From: Pseudomonadales bacterium
GTDB lineage: Bacteria > Pseudomonadota > Gammaproteobacteria > Pseudomonadales > Ketobacteraceae
Assembly (NCBI GenBank): GCA_002701845.1
Contig: NZXG01000032.1
Coordinates: 1 to 39,087 of the forward strand
DNA length: 39,087 bases
Reading direction: 5' to 3'
The first letter of the stretch is position 1, and each line of letters opens with the position of its first letter. The position numbers and the translations under genes were made by a program. This document shows, piece by piece, positions 13,368-21,996 of the stretch. Under the pieces are notes generated by a model, which saw nothing but the letters and a program-made list of their open reading frames with translations, was not told where the DNA came from and did not search any database.

Positions 13368-13796
13368 TTATTTGGCGATATTGCCGCTATGGGAAGGGTT
13401 TACCTCGGTTCTGGGCGGATCACGGTGAAAAGCCACTTTGACCACGGCATCCGAAGGTAATGGCTTGTCAAATACTGCGGAAAACTGTACGCCGCCTTTT
13501 TTCTTCATGGTATGGGTCAGCATGGAAGGCACGTAATCTGTCGTCGTTTCGGCGATGAGTTGACCTGATTGTGAATAAGCTGCTACATCCACATGGCCGC
13601 GGGGCAATCCCATGGGCAGGCTGGATGTCAGGCGGCCCGATACCTTGGTGGAGGCATCGGCCGAATAAGCCATCAGCTTTTGGAAGCGCCATTCCTGATC
13701 TGGCTGCGGGACAATTTCAACAGAATAGTTTTCGCCCGCCCAAGCAGACGCAATAACACAAGAACCCAATAACAGGGAGACAAGAAATTTTTTCAT
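13368..13796 (-). CDS. Unknown periplasmic protein of the czc operon
   Basis: The product has 142 residues and begins with a clean Sec signal (MKKFLVSLLLGSCVIASAWA) behind a GAGGAA site. The mature part contains no Cys, few His, and looks like a beta-rich single domain (DQEWRFQKLMAYS, GHVDVAAYSQSGQLIAET, VVKVAFHRDPP). I do not recognise the family. Its position between the CzcI-like gene and czcC, 67 bases before czcC on the same strand, ties it to the efflux operon. A periplasmic accessory role is possible but not shown by any motif. Confidence 0.8.
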   Translation of the reverse strand: MKKFLVSLLLGSCVIASAWAGENYSVEIVPQPDQEWRFQKLMAYSADASTKVSGRLTSSLPMGLPRGHVDVAAYSQSGQLIAETTTDYVPSMLTHTMKKKGGVQFSAVFDKPLPSDAVVKVAFHRDPPRTEVNPSHSGNIAK

Positions 13797-13871
13797 GGTT
13801 CGTTCCTCACAATTGAACAAGTCGATAACCGAGACAACAAGTCCGGTCGGTATTAATGCCTGAGTATTCGA

Positions 13872-14243
13872 CTAGCCAATGGGAGGGGGGTTATCCGGTG
13901 CTCCGGCGAAAGAATGGTAGATAAAGCGGTAGTCCGAGCTCCCTTTACCTAACGTTGTGAGTTCCAGGTTATCCGGATGGCCACCCAGATATAAACACGT
14001 CATGCCATGGCAATGGCAGCAGTGATGACAATCCTGGAGAACTGAGCTGGCGGGATCGGCGGCCTTGGTTGCTTCCATGGAGGTTTTCTTGACTGAATCA
14101 GCAGGAGCTGAATCATGCTCATGATCGAAGTTTAGGTGTTCTGTTCCAGACTGATGAAATCGGTGGGCGTCCGCCATGGCAGCCACGGATTGCAACGCAA
14201 TCAGTGCGGCTAACAACAAGGTTAAATAATGGCGGATGTTCAT
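13872..14243 (-). CDS. Small Cys/His-rich exported protein, CzcI-like
   Basis: This 123-residue protein has a signal peptide (MNIRHYLTLLLAALIALQSVAAMA), a His-rich stretch (DAHRFHQSGTEHLNFDHEHD), a Cys/His cluster (CHHCCHCHGMTC) and a Pro-rich tail ending PDNPPPIG. The layout resembles the small CzcI proteins that open czc operons and modulate them, but the similarity is at the level of layout and composition. The cluster is a plausible metal-binding site in the periplasm. It is the first gene of the minus-strand czc unit, and a promoter-like -10 and a palindrome lie just upstream. Confidence 0.75.
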   Translation of the reverse strand: MNIRHYLTLLLAALIALQSVAAMADAHRFHQSGTEHLNFDHEHDSAPADSVKKTSMEATKAADPASSVLQDCHHCCHCHGMTCLYLGGHPDNLELTTLGKGSSDYRFIYHSFAGAPDNPPPIG

Positions 14244-14282
14244 GTGAATTGTGGAGCCCTTATGTTATTCGGTTCAAAACAC

Positions 14283-14304
14283 TGATAGAGACTATCATAT
14301 TATA
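14283..14304 (-). promoter_or_regulatory. Putative czc operon promoter and operator
   Basis: On the minus strand a perfect -10 hexamer TATAAT (14299-14304) is followed by a 15-base palindrome (14283-14297) with arms TGATAG and CTATCA around AGA. No convincing -35 lies at 16-18 bases, so an activator may be needed. The site is 40 bases before the CzcI-like gene. The cognate regulator is not obvious in the window. Confidence 0.45.
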
Positions 14305-14332
14305 GAAGAATTCCCCAAATGCTCATTTTTAA

Positions 14333-15232
14333 TCAGGATTTTAGCTGCAAAATACGTCGTGCTCCGTTTAGGACAACGACACCAATAATGAGACCAATCA
14401 ACAGATCCGGATAGCGAGAACCGGTCCAAGCCACCAATCCACCGGCAAGGATCACCCCTAGATTGGCAATCACGTCATTGGCGGAGAATATCCAGCTAGC
14501 TTTCATATGGGCACCATTATCCCGACTTTTAGCAATCAACAGCAGACAGGTCACATTGGCCACCAAGGCGACAAGGCCGAAGCTCATCATCAAAGTGGAA
14601 ACCGGTTCACTACCAAATACCAATCGCCTTACCACCTCGCCCAAAGCGCCCAAGGCGAGAATGATCTGAAGCCAACCGGAAAAATGAGCTGCGCGCAACT
14701 TCATCCGCACACTGTGCCCTACGGCATACAGCGCCACGCCGTAAACGGCGGCATCAGCGAACATATCCAGGGAGTCCGCAATCAAACCAGTGGATTGTGC
14801 CCACCAGCCAACGGTGATTTCAATGGCAAACATGATGCCATTGATTGCCAGTAGCCACTTGAGAATACCAGCTTCTCTTTCTGCCTCCTGCTTTGCGGAG
14901 GCCTGTGCACGGACGAGGGGCTCGCTGGCGACGGGCGTTGTGCTTACCAGCCTCGCGCCCAGACCGACTGATTGCATTCTTTTTTCAATAAGGTCAGCGT
15001 TATCACCATGGTAGACACGCACCTTGCGCTTGGGGGTATCGAATTCCAATGTGACTTTAGGTTCCGTACTGTCCAATGCCATACGGATCATGCCTTCCTC
15101 TGAAGGACAGTCCATCTTGGGAACATGATACTCACTAACAAAGCCGCCATGAGCAGTATCGTGTATCTCGGCAGTCTGGGACGTGTTCTCCGTCGCGTCA
15201 CTTTGGCAATGGCCACCGCATCTGGTTGTCAT
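14333..15232 (-). CDS. CDF-type cation transporter with N-terminal HMA-like domain (cad module)
   Basis: The 299-residue product has a Cys/His-containing start (MTTRCGGHCQ). An HMA-like ferredoxin fold follows at about 34-97, in which the usual CxxC is reduced to MDCPSEE with only C42. Six membrane helices start near 108. Helix 2 carries the metal-site pattern LIADSLDMFADA, and the matching later helix has SANDVIANLG. This group of cation transporters often pairs with CadR-type regulators. Cd(II), Zn(II) or Pb(II) export is the likely role. The gene diverges from cadR and its promoter overlaps a perfect MerR-type operator. The ATG follows an AAGGG site. Confidence 0.82.
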   Translation of the reverse strand: MTTRCGGHCQSDATENTSQTAEIHDTAHGGFVSEYHVPKMDCPSEEGMIRMALDSTEPKVTLEFDTPKRKVRVYHGDNADLIEKRMQSVGLGARLVSTTPVASEPLVRAQASAKQEAEREAGILKWLLAINGIMFAIEITVGWWAQSTGLIADSLDMFADAAVYGVALYAVGHSVRMKLRAAHFSGWLQIILALGALGEVVRRLVFGSEPVSTLMMSFGLVALVANVTCLLLIAKSRDNGAHMKASWIFSANDVIANLGVILAGGLVAWTGSRYPDLLIGLIIGVVVLNGARRILQLKS

Positions 15233-15261
15233 AAAAAGCCCTTGTTCTATCCAAGGTGTGC

Positions 15262-15292
15262 AGTTTAAACTCTATAGTCACTATAGAGTCAA
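15262..15292 (-). promoter_or_regulatory. CadR-controlled promoter and operator
   Basis: On the minus strand TTGACT (15287-15292) and TAAACT (15262-15267) are separated by 19 bases, the over-long spacing used by MerR-family activators. Within the spacer a perfect 21-base palindrome (15269-15289) has arms ACTCTATAGT and ACTATAGAGT around a single C. It directs the CDF-type transporter and sits 12 bases before the cadR ribosome-site region, so it probably also sets cadR autoregulation. Confidence 0.88.
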
Positions 15293-15309
15293 GCGCAGAG
15301 ATTGAGTAA

Positions 15310-15717
15310 ATGAAGATTGGCGAGCTGGCAAAAAGGACGGATTGCTCGGTGCAAACTATCCGTTACTATGAAAAAGAACAGTTGCTGTGCACGACTCAGC
15401 GTAGTGACGGCAATTTTCGACTTTACGATGAAGCTGCTATCGAACAGCTGCTATTTATCAAGCTCTGCCGCAACCTGGATCTCAGTTTGTCCGAGATCCG
15501 CCAGTTACTCACATTAAAACGCTCTCCGGGCGCGCAATGTGATCAAGTCAATCGCATGATGGATGAGCACATTCAACAAGTAGAAACACGCATTCAGGAG
15601 CTGGTTGAACTGCGCAAGCATTTGAAAGTGCTTCGCCGCAGCTGCTCCAGTGAAAGGACGATCGAACAGTGCGGCATCTTGCAGACGTTAACCACTGATC
15701 AGCATAAAAATCGGTAA
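15310..15717 (+). CDS. cadR: Cd(II)/Pb(II)-responsive MerR-family regulator CadR
   Basis: The protein has 135 residues with the MerR helix-turn-helix at the start (MKIGELAKRTDCSVQTIRYYEKEQLL) and a long dimerisation helix. The metal-site cysteines expected for CadR are present: C77 (GAQCDQV), C112 (RRSCSS) and C121 (EQCGIL). The His-rich C-terminal tail seen in some CadR proteins is missing. It diverges from a cation transporter gene, and the shared region holds a perfect dyad within a 19-bp-spaced promoter. Cd(II) or Pb(II) are the expected inducers. Confidence 0.9.
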   Translation: MKIGELAKRTDCSVQTIRYYEKEQLLCTTQRSDGNFRLYDEAAIEQLLFIKLCRNLDLSLSEIRQLLTLKRSPGAQCDQVNRMMDEHIQQVETRIQELVELRKHLKVLRRSCSSERTIEQCGILQTLTTDQHKNR

Positions 15718-15831
15718 TACTTGCGCGCTTGAAATCGGACGCCTGTGGTTTCTCGTGTTTCAATTTGGACAGTATTTAAAAAATACCAGGGAAACCAGAA
15801 GCCGTTCGTTTCTGAAAAATTGCGAGCGAAT

Positions 15832-16068
15832 TTAAGCGCCGCAACAGTCGCCTTTGCCCTTACTTTCTGGTGCGAGTTGAATCGGCGGACAAGGCACGGA
15901 GCCATAAGAACAATATACACAGCAGTCACCCGCTTTGGGTTTCAACAAGGTTTGACACTGTTTGCACTCGTAGAACCATTGGCAGGCGTCAGTCGGCATG
16001 GTTTCCATTTTTTTATGGCCGCATTCGGGACAAGTCAACTCTGACTGCAAAATCACCTTTGGCATCAT
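15832..16068 (-). CDS. GDCCVxC-domain small protein of the mer block
   Basis: This 78-residue protein is rich in cysteine: C13-x2-C16 and C35-x2-C38 form a zinc-ribbon-like pair. The motif GDCCVYC (47-53) is followed by SYGSVPCPPIQ and a CC near the end. This is the GDCCVxC family, known in both cysteine and selenocysteine forms and often found beside merT/merP; here all positions are Cys. The start ATG overlaps the merP stop (ATGA), which fixes the start and indicates coupling. A role in binding Hg(II) or another soft metal in the cytoplasm is an inference. Confidence 0.82.
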   Translation of the reverse strand: MMPKVILQSELTCPECGHKKMETMPTDACQWFYECKQCQTLLKPKAGDCCVYCSYGSVPCPPIQLAPESKGKGDCCGA

Positions 16069-16373
16069 GGTGTTTCCTTTTTTACGATGGTTGACGGATA
16101 ACCGGCATTGGTGGTCGCTTCGACCAATCTGTCAACGTTGGTCAGAGAATCCTCAAAGGTCACTACGGCTTGCTTATGCTCATAACTGACCTCGGCTTTT
16201 GTCACGCCTTGGACCCTGGTCAGCGCCTTTTTAACCGTGATCGGGCACATGGCACAGTTCATGGTTGGCAGATCCAGCGTGATGGTTTGTGGCTTGGCCC
16301 AGGCCGAGAAGCTGGCGATGGTCAATGCGAGACTGAGAATGATTTTCTGTATGGTTAGCTCCAGAGTGTTCAT
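16065..16373 (-). CDS. merP: Periplasmic mercury-binding protein MerP
   Basis: MerP-like protein of 102 residues: signal peptide (IILSLALTIASFSAWA) and an HMA fold with TMNC40AMC43, where the two cysteines bind Hg(II) and pass it to MerT. The rest follows the family pattern (VTKAEVSYEHKQAVVTFED, ATTNAGYPS). The start overlaps the merT stop codon in ATGA form and its own stop overlaps the next start the same way. Because no merA follows, the mercury brought in would have no visible reductase in this block. Confidence 0.88.
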   Translation of the reverse strand: MNTLELTIQKIILSLALTIASFSAWAKPQTITLDLPTMNCAMCPITVKKALTRVQGVTKAEVSYEHKQAVVTFEDSLTNVDRLVEATTNAGYPSTIVKKETP

Positions 16374-16729
16374 GCGAACAGAGGAATCCAGTAGGCACTG
16401 GTAACAAGAACCAGCGCGACGATTACCGCGATCCAGAAAACCATTTGCCGCCGTTTCCGAGTTTGCGGCACAGCGCAGGCGGTTCCCGGTTCACAGACCT
16501 CGACCGGTTGATAAACCTGCCAGCCCGCCCAACTGAACAACAACATAACAAGCATGATGAATACGGGACGGTAGGGCTCCAATACAGTCAAGTTACCGAT
16601 CCAGGCCCCGCTGATACCCAGTGACAAGAGCAGGAAAGGCCCAACACAACATAGGCTCGCGCCGATGGCAGCGGTAATGCCACCGATGATAGGTAGCCTT
16701 GTGTTGGTGAATGACTCTTTTCCTGCCAT
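16370..16729 (-). CDS. merT: Mercuric ion transport protein MerT
   Basis: Inner-membrane MerT of 119 residues with three hydrophobic segments. The Cys pair C27-C28 lies in the first helix (GASLCCVGPFLLL) and a second pair, C79 and C84, lies in the cytoplasmic loop (VCEPGTACAV). These are the relay sites that take Hg(II) from MerP into the cytoplasm. I chose the ATG at 16729 behind a GGAG site rather than a GTG 12 bases upstream. It is directly downstream of a MerR-type promoter and is coupled to merP. Confidence 0.9.
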   Translation of the reverse strand: MAGKESFTNTRLPIIGGITAAIGASLCCVGPFLLLSLGISGAWIGNLTVLEPYRPVFIMLVMLLFSWAGWQVYQPVEVCEPGTACAVPQTRKRRQMVFWIAVIVALVLVTSAYWIPLFA

Positions 16730-16762
16730 CGCCGACTCCACTTTATTGACCTGATGAAATCA

Positions 16763-16793
16763 GTGTAAATGCCGTACCAAGGTACGGAGTCAA
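16763..16793 (-). promoter_or_regulatory. MerR-controlled mer promoter and operator
   Basis: On the minus strand TTGACT (16788-16793) and TTACAC (16763-16768) are 19 bases apart. The spacer contains the dyad CCGTACC-AA-GGTACGG (16772-16787), matching the classic mer operator with its GTAC arms. It lies between merR and merT, so MerR would activate merT, merP and the GDCCVxC gene. It does not sit in front of merR itself. Confidence 0.88.
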
Positions 16794-16805
16794 GCCCAAT
16801 GCCTT

Positions 16806-17210
16806 TTATTGACGAGGATCAGGTTGGAGGGATTCAACAATAGGACAAGCCGCATTATCAGGATTGGTCCGGCACTGTGTGACGAGTTCTTCCAACACCT
16901 GTTCCAGGCGGTGCAGATCGTTAATTTTTTCACGCACGCTGGCCAGCTTTGCTTCGGCCAGTTCCTGGACTTCCGAGCAATGCGACTCGCCCAATGACAG
17001 CAGGTTGTTGATCTCCTCCAGCGTAAAACCCAGTTCCTGGGCACGTTTGATGAATAAAATTCCAGCCAAGGTTGCGTTTGGGTAAGTACGGTATCCCTCG
17101 GCGGGTTTGGGTGGTTGACGGATCAAACCACGGCGTTCGTAGTAGCGGATGGTTTCGACGTTGACACCTGCTGCCTTGGCTAACTGGCCAATGGTGTAGT
17201 TTTCGTTCAT
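16806..17210 (-). CDS. merR: Mercury-responsive regulator MerR
   Basis: MerR of 134 residues with the N-terminal winged helix (YTIGQLAKAAGVNVETIRYYERRGLI) and the three Hg(II)-binding cysteines C78 (ESHCSEV), C113 (TQCRTN) and C122 (AACPIV). Unlike Tn21/Tn501, merR is not divergent from merT but lies upstream in the same direction. Its ATG overlaps the stop of the preceding AAA ATPase gene, so its expression appears tied to that gene rather than to the mer operator. The operator it should bind is 13 bases past its stop. Confidence 0.92.
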   Translation of the reverse strand: MNENYTIGQLAKAAGVNVETIRYYERRGLIRQPPKPAEGYRTYPNATLAGILFIKRAQELGFTLEEINNLLSLGESHCSEVQELAEAKLASVREKINDLHRLEQVLEELVTQCRTNPDNAACPIVESLQPDPRQ

Positions 17211-18445
17211 GACCAGAGCGCTCCCAGCGGGACAGCATAGAGATTGTCACCAAAGGCCGTCGTGTGATCACCATCGTAGAGCAATGCACCGATTTTGCAG
17301 CGCTCTCCGGCCACACTTTGAAAGCGTTTCAAGCCGGTAAAATCCTTGGCACTCAAGGTTGCCGCAGCCTTGACCTCAATGGCAAAACAGTCGCCCATGG
17401 CGTTTTCGATGATCACATCAACTTCCACTTTGTCCTTGTCGCGGTAGTGGTAGAAGTTCAACGGCTCCTCGATCCACACCGCCTGTTTGCGCAATTCGTT
17501 GTAGACGAATGATTCCAACACCAACCCAAAATCGCCTGGATGTTTCAGCAAACGCTCCCGATTGAGGCCCCGCACGGCGCACATCATGCCGGTATCGACC
17601 GAGTGCAGTTTGGGCGTTTTCACCAGGCGCTTATATTCGTTGGAGTGCCAGGCCGGCAGCTGTTCCACCAGGAACAACTGCTCCAGTAAGGCCATGTATT
17701 TTTTGATGGTCAGCCGATCCAGGCCCAGTTTGCTGCCCAGCTCAGTCAGATTAACCAGCTTGCCGGCATAGAACGCGGTGAGCTTGAGCAACTTGGCCAT
17801 GAGATCTGGGTGATCGATGTGGGTCAGATCGCGGATATCCCGCTGGATCAAGGTGCTCAGATACTGTTGATACCAGGCTTGACAACGCCGCTCGCTGGTC
17901 CGTTGTAAAGGCTCTGGAAAGCAACCGGTCACCAAGCGATGGAGCAGATGCTCCCGCACACGGATGTCCTGGGTGGTGGGTACGTTCTGATCCAGCAGTT
18001 TGGTCAGAAAGCCCGCTTGCCGACCCTGGATTTCGCACTCCGATAGCGTCATCAGGCGTATCGATTCCATCCGGCCTGCCAGGGAATCCGATAACCGGGG
18101 CAACAACAAAGCATTGGCGGAGCCCGTCAATAGAAACCGGCCGGGGGTACGCAGTTCGTCCACGGCCTGCTTGATGGACACAAACAGTTCGGGAAGACGT
18201 TGTACTTCGTCGAGGGCAATCCGAGTGGGCGGCAGATTGCGGATAAACCCAACCGGATCAGCCCGGGCAATCTCAAATTGGGCCTGATCATCCAGGGTGA
18301 TAAAGGTCCAGTTGTCAGCTCCCGTTTCCGTGATCAGCGTTTTCACCAAGGTGGTTTTACCGGCTTGGCGAGGGCCCATGATGAACACCACCGGCGTATC
18401 ACTCAGCGCCTCTTTGACATTGTGATCAGAATAACGTGGATACAT
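17207..18445 (-). CDS. AAA_14/DUF4143-type ATPase
   Basis: The 412-residue protein has a Walker A GPRQAGKTT (24-32), Walker B with IALDEVQRLP, the LLTGSAN sensor-like motif, and a C-terminal DUF4143 domain containing an IEVKAA segment like those of PD-(D/E)XK-type folds (KVEVDVIIENAMGDCFAIEVK). Proteins of this family are common, scattered by transfer, and of unclear function. It sits at the head of the mer block and overlaps merR by four bases (ATGA), an unusual partnership. A promoter-like sequence lies about 46 bases upstream. The ribosome site is weak. Confidence 0.85.
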   Translation of the reverse strand: MYPRYSDHNVKEALSDTPVVFIMGPRQAGKTTLVKTLITETGADNWTFITLDDQAQFEIARADPVGFIRNLPPTRIALDEVQRLPELFVSIKQAVDELRTPGRFLLTGSANALLLPRLSDSLAGRMESIRLMTLSECEIQGRQAGFLTKLLDQNVPTTQDIRVREHLLHRLVTGCFPEPLQRTSERRCQAWYQQYLSTLIQRDIRDLTHIDHPDLMAKLLKLTAFYAGKLVNLTELGSKLGLDRLTIKKYMALLEQLFLVEQLPAWHSNEYKRLVKTPKLHSVDTGMMCAVRGLNRERLLKHPGDFGLVLESFVYNELRKQAVWIEEPLNFYHYRDKDKVEVDVIIENAMGDCFAIEVKAAATLSAKDFTGLKRFQSVAGERCKIGALLYDGDHTTAFGDNLYAVPLGALWS

Positions 18446-18490
18446 GAATGGGATCCCAGCTAATTGATGGTTGAAAAACGTCTATTAGGT

Positions 18491-18519
18491 ATTTTAATGT
18501 CGTCCATTCGTTATTACAA
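18491..18519 (-). promoter_or_regulatory. Putative promoter for the ATPase-merR unit
   Basis: On the minus strand TTGTAA (18514-18519) and TAAAAT (18491-18496) are separated by exactly 17 bases, a sigma-70-like arrangement 46 bases before the ATPase start. It would also drive merR through the overlapping stop and start. Two mismatches to consensus in the upstream box leave this moderate. Confidence 0.45.
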
Positions 18520-18694
18520 TAGCGTCTGATTGCGAAAAGGCTGCCACACGGTCGCTTATCGAAAACTCTAATAGAAACGAGCTATAGAAATTGCCGGCGA
18601 AACTGAATACTTGGAATCCCAATGATGACCGCTAAAAACCTGTTAGCCAGACTGCGTCATCCGTTGATGCCACTATCAGCGGAAATCTAAGTCG

Positions 18695-21682
18695 ATGGCA
18701 GCCATCTATCAGACAGCCTATCCTCGAATCAAGTCAGATATCACAGAAGACGAATTGGGGGATATTTATACACCTACAACGGAAGATCAGCGATGGGCTT
18801 TGCGTCACTGTAGACGGTCAAGCGCCTCTTTTTTGGGATTATTGGTTCAATTGAAGACGACACAACGTTTGGGCCGATTCGTTGGTCTTGGCGATATTCC
18901 CAAACCGATTATCGCGCATATCAAAACCCAGTGTCGCTCGCGGGTGACACAGCAGGACCTCCATACCTATTACACATCGGGCGCGAAGGACCGCCATGTA
19001 AAGCTGATTCGACGCCATCTCAATATCAAAGCCTACGATGCCGCTAAGACATCTGCATTGGCGCAGACTTGGGCACTGGAAGCAGCGACCACCAAGGCGG
19101 CATTACCGGATATTATCAATGTCACGCTGGAATATTTGGTCAAAGAGCGATACGAACTCCCGGCGTTCAGTGTACTTGAGCGTATCTGTCAGGCGGCCAG
19201 GGCTGAAGTCAACACTCGGTATTACGATCAATTGTGTGATTTTTTAGAGTCTGAAAGTCGCCAGTGCATTAACGATATTCTTCGATCCAGCACGGGGTTA
19301 AATGGTTTTGGTTGGAGTACTCTGAAAAATGAACCCAAACGCCCGACCCCTCGTAATATCCACGCGTACATCCAATACCTGGAGTGGCTGACATCTCTGC
19401 AAACCCTTTTACCCACGGATTTGGGGTTGCCGCCGGTGAAACACCAGCAATTTATCAACGAAGCCAAGGCCCTGGATTACGCTGAGCTGATAAAGCTCCG
19501 GCTGAATAAGCGATTTGCACTCGTCATCGTCTTAATTCGCCACCAATACGCACAAACTTTGGATAATGCCGCCGATATATTTATCAAGCTGCTGTTAAAA
19601 ATGGATCGCTCGGCGCAAAAGCTGCTGGAGAAATACCTGGCAGACCATCAAAAGCAAACCGATCATTTGATTTCTGTGCTGTCTGGGACAGTTAAGGTGT
19701 ATCTGGATAAGCCCGATTCGGTGACGGCCTTTGATCCGGTACTGGGAAAGAACAGTGATCAGCTACTGCAAATGTGCGAGCAATATATGGCATTCGCAGG
19801 CAACAACTATTTGCCGTTCATGGTTCAACTCTACAAAAAACAACGATCGACCTTATATCGCACGATTGAAATACTCAACCTGGCATCGGCCACGGAAGAC
19901 AAGGATTTGCTCAATGCTTTTCAGTTTATTTTGAAGCACAAACAGCGTCGCACGGAGTTCCTGTCCATTCAGAACGATCCGAACGATCCATCTTCCAGGA
20001 ATGTCATCAATATTCGCTGGATTCGAGAAAGCTGGTGGAAATTAGTCACGGGAAAATCAACCAAATCAGCACAGGTGACTGAGGTTAATAAAAGCTGTTT
20101 TGAGCTGTGTGTGTTTGAACGGATCGCTGAAGAACTGAGTACCGGTGACTTGTTCGTTCCCTACAGTGAAACCTTCGATGATTACCGGGAGCAGATGATC
20201 ACCTGGGAAGAATACGAAGCGCAGTTGCCTACCTATTGCGAGGAAGTAGGGCTCGTCGCCGGTGATACAGAATTTACAAGCTCCCTGAAGAAGTCGATGG
20301 AGGAAAGCTGTTGTAAAGCTGACAGCCGATTCCCTGATGACGAACTGGTTCGCATTGAAAATGGGAATCTAATTATTGGAAAGCCAAAACCGGATCAACC
20401 ATCACCAGAAGTCGAAGAAATTGGAGCGCTATTGCGCGATCGATTGGACAAAATCAATGTGCTTGATGTGATTATCAATGTTGAAAAATGGCTGAACCTG
20501 AATAAACATTTTGGGCCGTTGTCGGGTTTTGAATCACGTATCAGTGACCCAGTGTTACGTTTTGTTCTGACCATATTTTGCTATGGCACTAATATCGGCC
20601 CCACCGAAACCGTACGTTCGGTGCAGGGCATATCTCGCAAGCAAGTCGCTTGGCTTAACCTAAAGCGCACCACAGAGGCCCGTCTCGATAAAGCCATTGC
20701 GAAAATCAATAGCGAGTACAAAAAATACCGGCTCATAGAGTGTTGGGGATCAGGCAACAGTGTGTCGGCCGACGGAAAACTTTGGGATCTCTACGAAGAT
20801 AATTTGCTATCTGAATACCATATTCGGTATGGCAGCTACGGCGGCATTGCCTATTACCACGTTTCGGACACCTATATTGCATTGTTCAGCCGGTTTATTC
20901 CCTGCGGTGTCTACGAGGCGATTTATATCCTGGACGGCCTACTCAACGATGAATCTGATTTTAATCCGGACACCGTTCACGGCGATACACAGGCGCAATC
21001 CACACCCGTCTTTGGCCTGGCGTACCTGCTGGGCATCAAGCTCATGCCGCGTATCCGAAATATCAAAGATCTCAGCTTTTATAAACCTGATCGCTCCATG
21101 GTGCTCAAGCATGTTCAGTCCTTGTTTAAGGAACCGATCAAGTGGGATCTCATTGAAAAGCACTATGCGGATATGATGCGAACGGCCATGTCCGTTAAAG
21201 CAGGAAAAATCACCGCCTCGACAATCCTGCGCCGGTTCGGCACCAAGAACCGGAAAAACAAGCTGTACTTTGCGTTCCGAGAGCTTGGGCGCGTGGTTAG
21301 AACCATGTTTTTGCTGGAATACATTACCGACGTTGATCTACGCAAAACAATCCAGGCAGCGACCTGTAAGAGCGAAGAGTTCAATGAGTTTGCCCGGTGG
21401 TTGTTTTTTGCTAATGGCGGGAAAATTCCCGCAAACTTAAGACACGAACAAAGCAAAATCGTGAAATACAATCATTTGCTGGCCAACTTCGCGATCCTAT
21501 ACAACGTAAACGCGATGACCGAGGTGTTTAATCAATTGAAGTCGGAAGCGCACAATATCACTCGCGACCACATGGCCGCATTCTCGCCGTACCACACCGA
21601 ACACTTAGGCAGATTGGGAAGTTTTGAGCTAGATCTGACCAGGCAGGTCAAGCCCATGACTTTTGAGCTTCTTGTTGATTAA
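18695..21682 (+). mobile_element. tnpA: Tn3-family transposase TnpA
   Basis: This is a full-length 995-residue Tn3-family DDE transposase. The N-terminal domain starts MAAIYQTAYPRIKSDITEDE and has the conserved LLVQLKTTQRLGRFV segment. The C-terminal domain has D764 in VHGDTQAQSTPVFGLAYLLG, the RIRNIKDLSFY segment, a WDLI block near 817-820, and E863 in FRELGRVVRTMFLLEYI, consistent with an intact catalytic core. No resolvase or tnpR is next to it, and I could not find matching 38-bp GGGG-type terminal repeats on both sides. The element may therefore be partial, or its ends may have diverged. The gene is divergent from the ATPase-mer block, which could be a passenger. Confidence 0.92.
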
Positions 21683-21996
21683 TGCTTTAAATTCAAATGG
21701 TTGCATTCCAAGTGGCTAAATTCAACGCTTTTACCGGCCGGACCTCTTACAGGGATGGGCATAGAAGTGGGTTGAATCCAAAGTGTGGGATGATCTCAAA
21801 ATTGTCTAAGAGATATTGATAAACGATCAAGGCGTCAGGGCAAATTGAAAACCTCCTACATCGTCAATAGAGATTGAGGGTGATTCCACTACCATTCATG
21901 TCCTCTGAGAGAGTCCAGGCGCTTTTGTACTTCGTAGAGCGCCCCGAAGTCCCCTTTCCCGATCAGGCTCAGTAATCAACGTGTACCGCCAGTTGA
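21683..21996. other. Non-coding gap between transposase and recombinase
   Basis: I see no supported gene here. Near its right end a 6-base inverted repeat (ACTTCG at 21929-21934, CGAAGT at 21945-21950) is followed by a run of CCCC that ends at 21954. A right-hand Tn3 terminal repeat would be expected to end in CCCC, so this is the best place to look for one, but I found no matching GGGG copy to the left of the transposase gene. Confidence 0.4.

Noticed and set aside
18622-18690. 22-codon frame just upstream of tnpA
   Set aside because: It is too short to judge, has no clear ribosome site and no recognised family; it could be a remnant of another gene's end or chance.
21929-21957. Possible right terminal repeat of the Tn3-type element
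   Set aside because: It ends near CCCC as expected, but no matching inverted GGGG copy was found to the left of tnpA.
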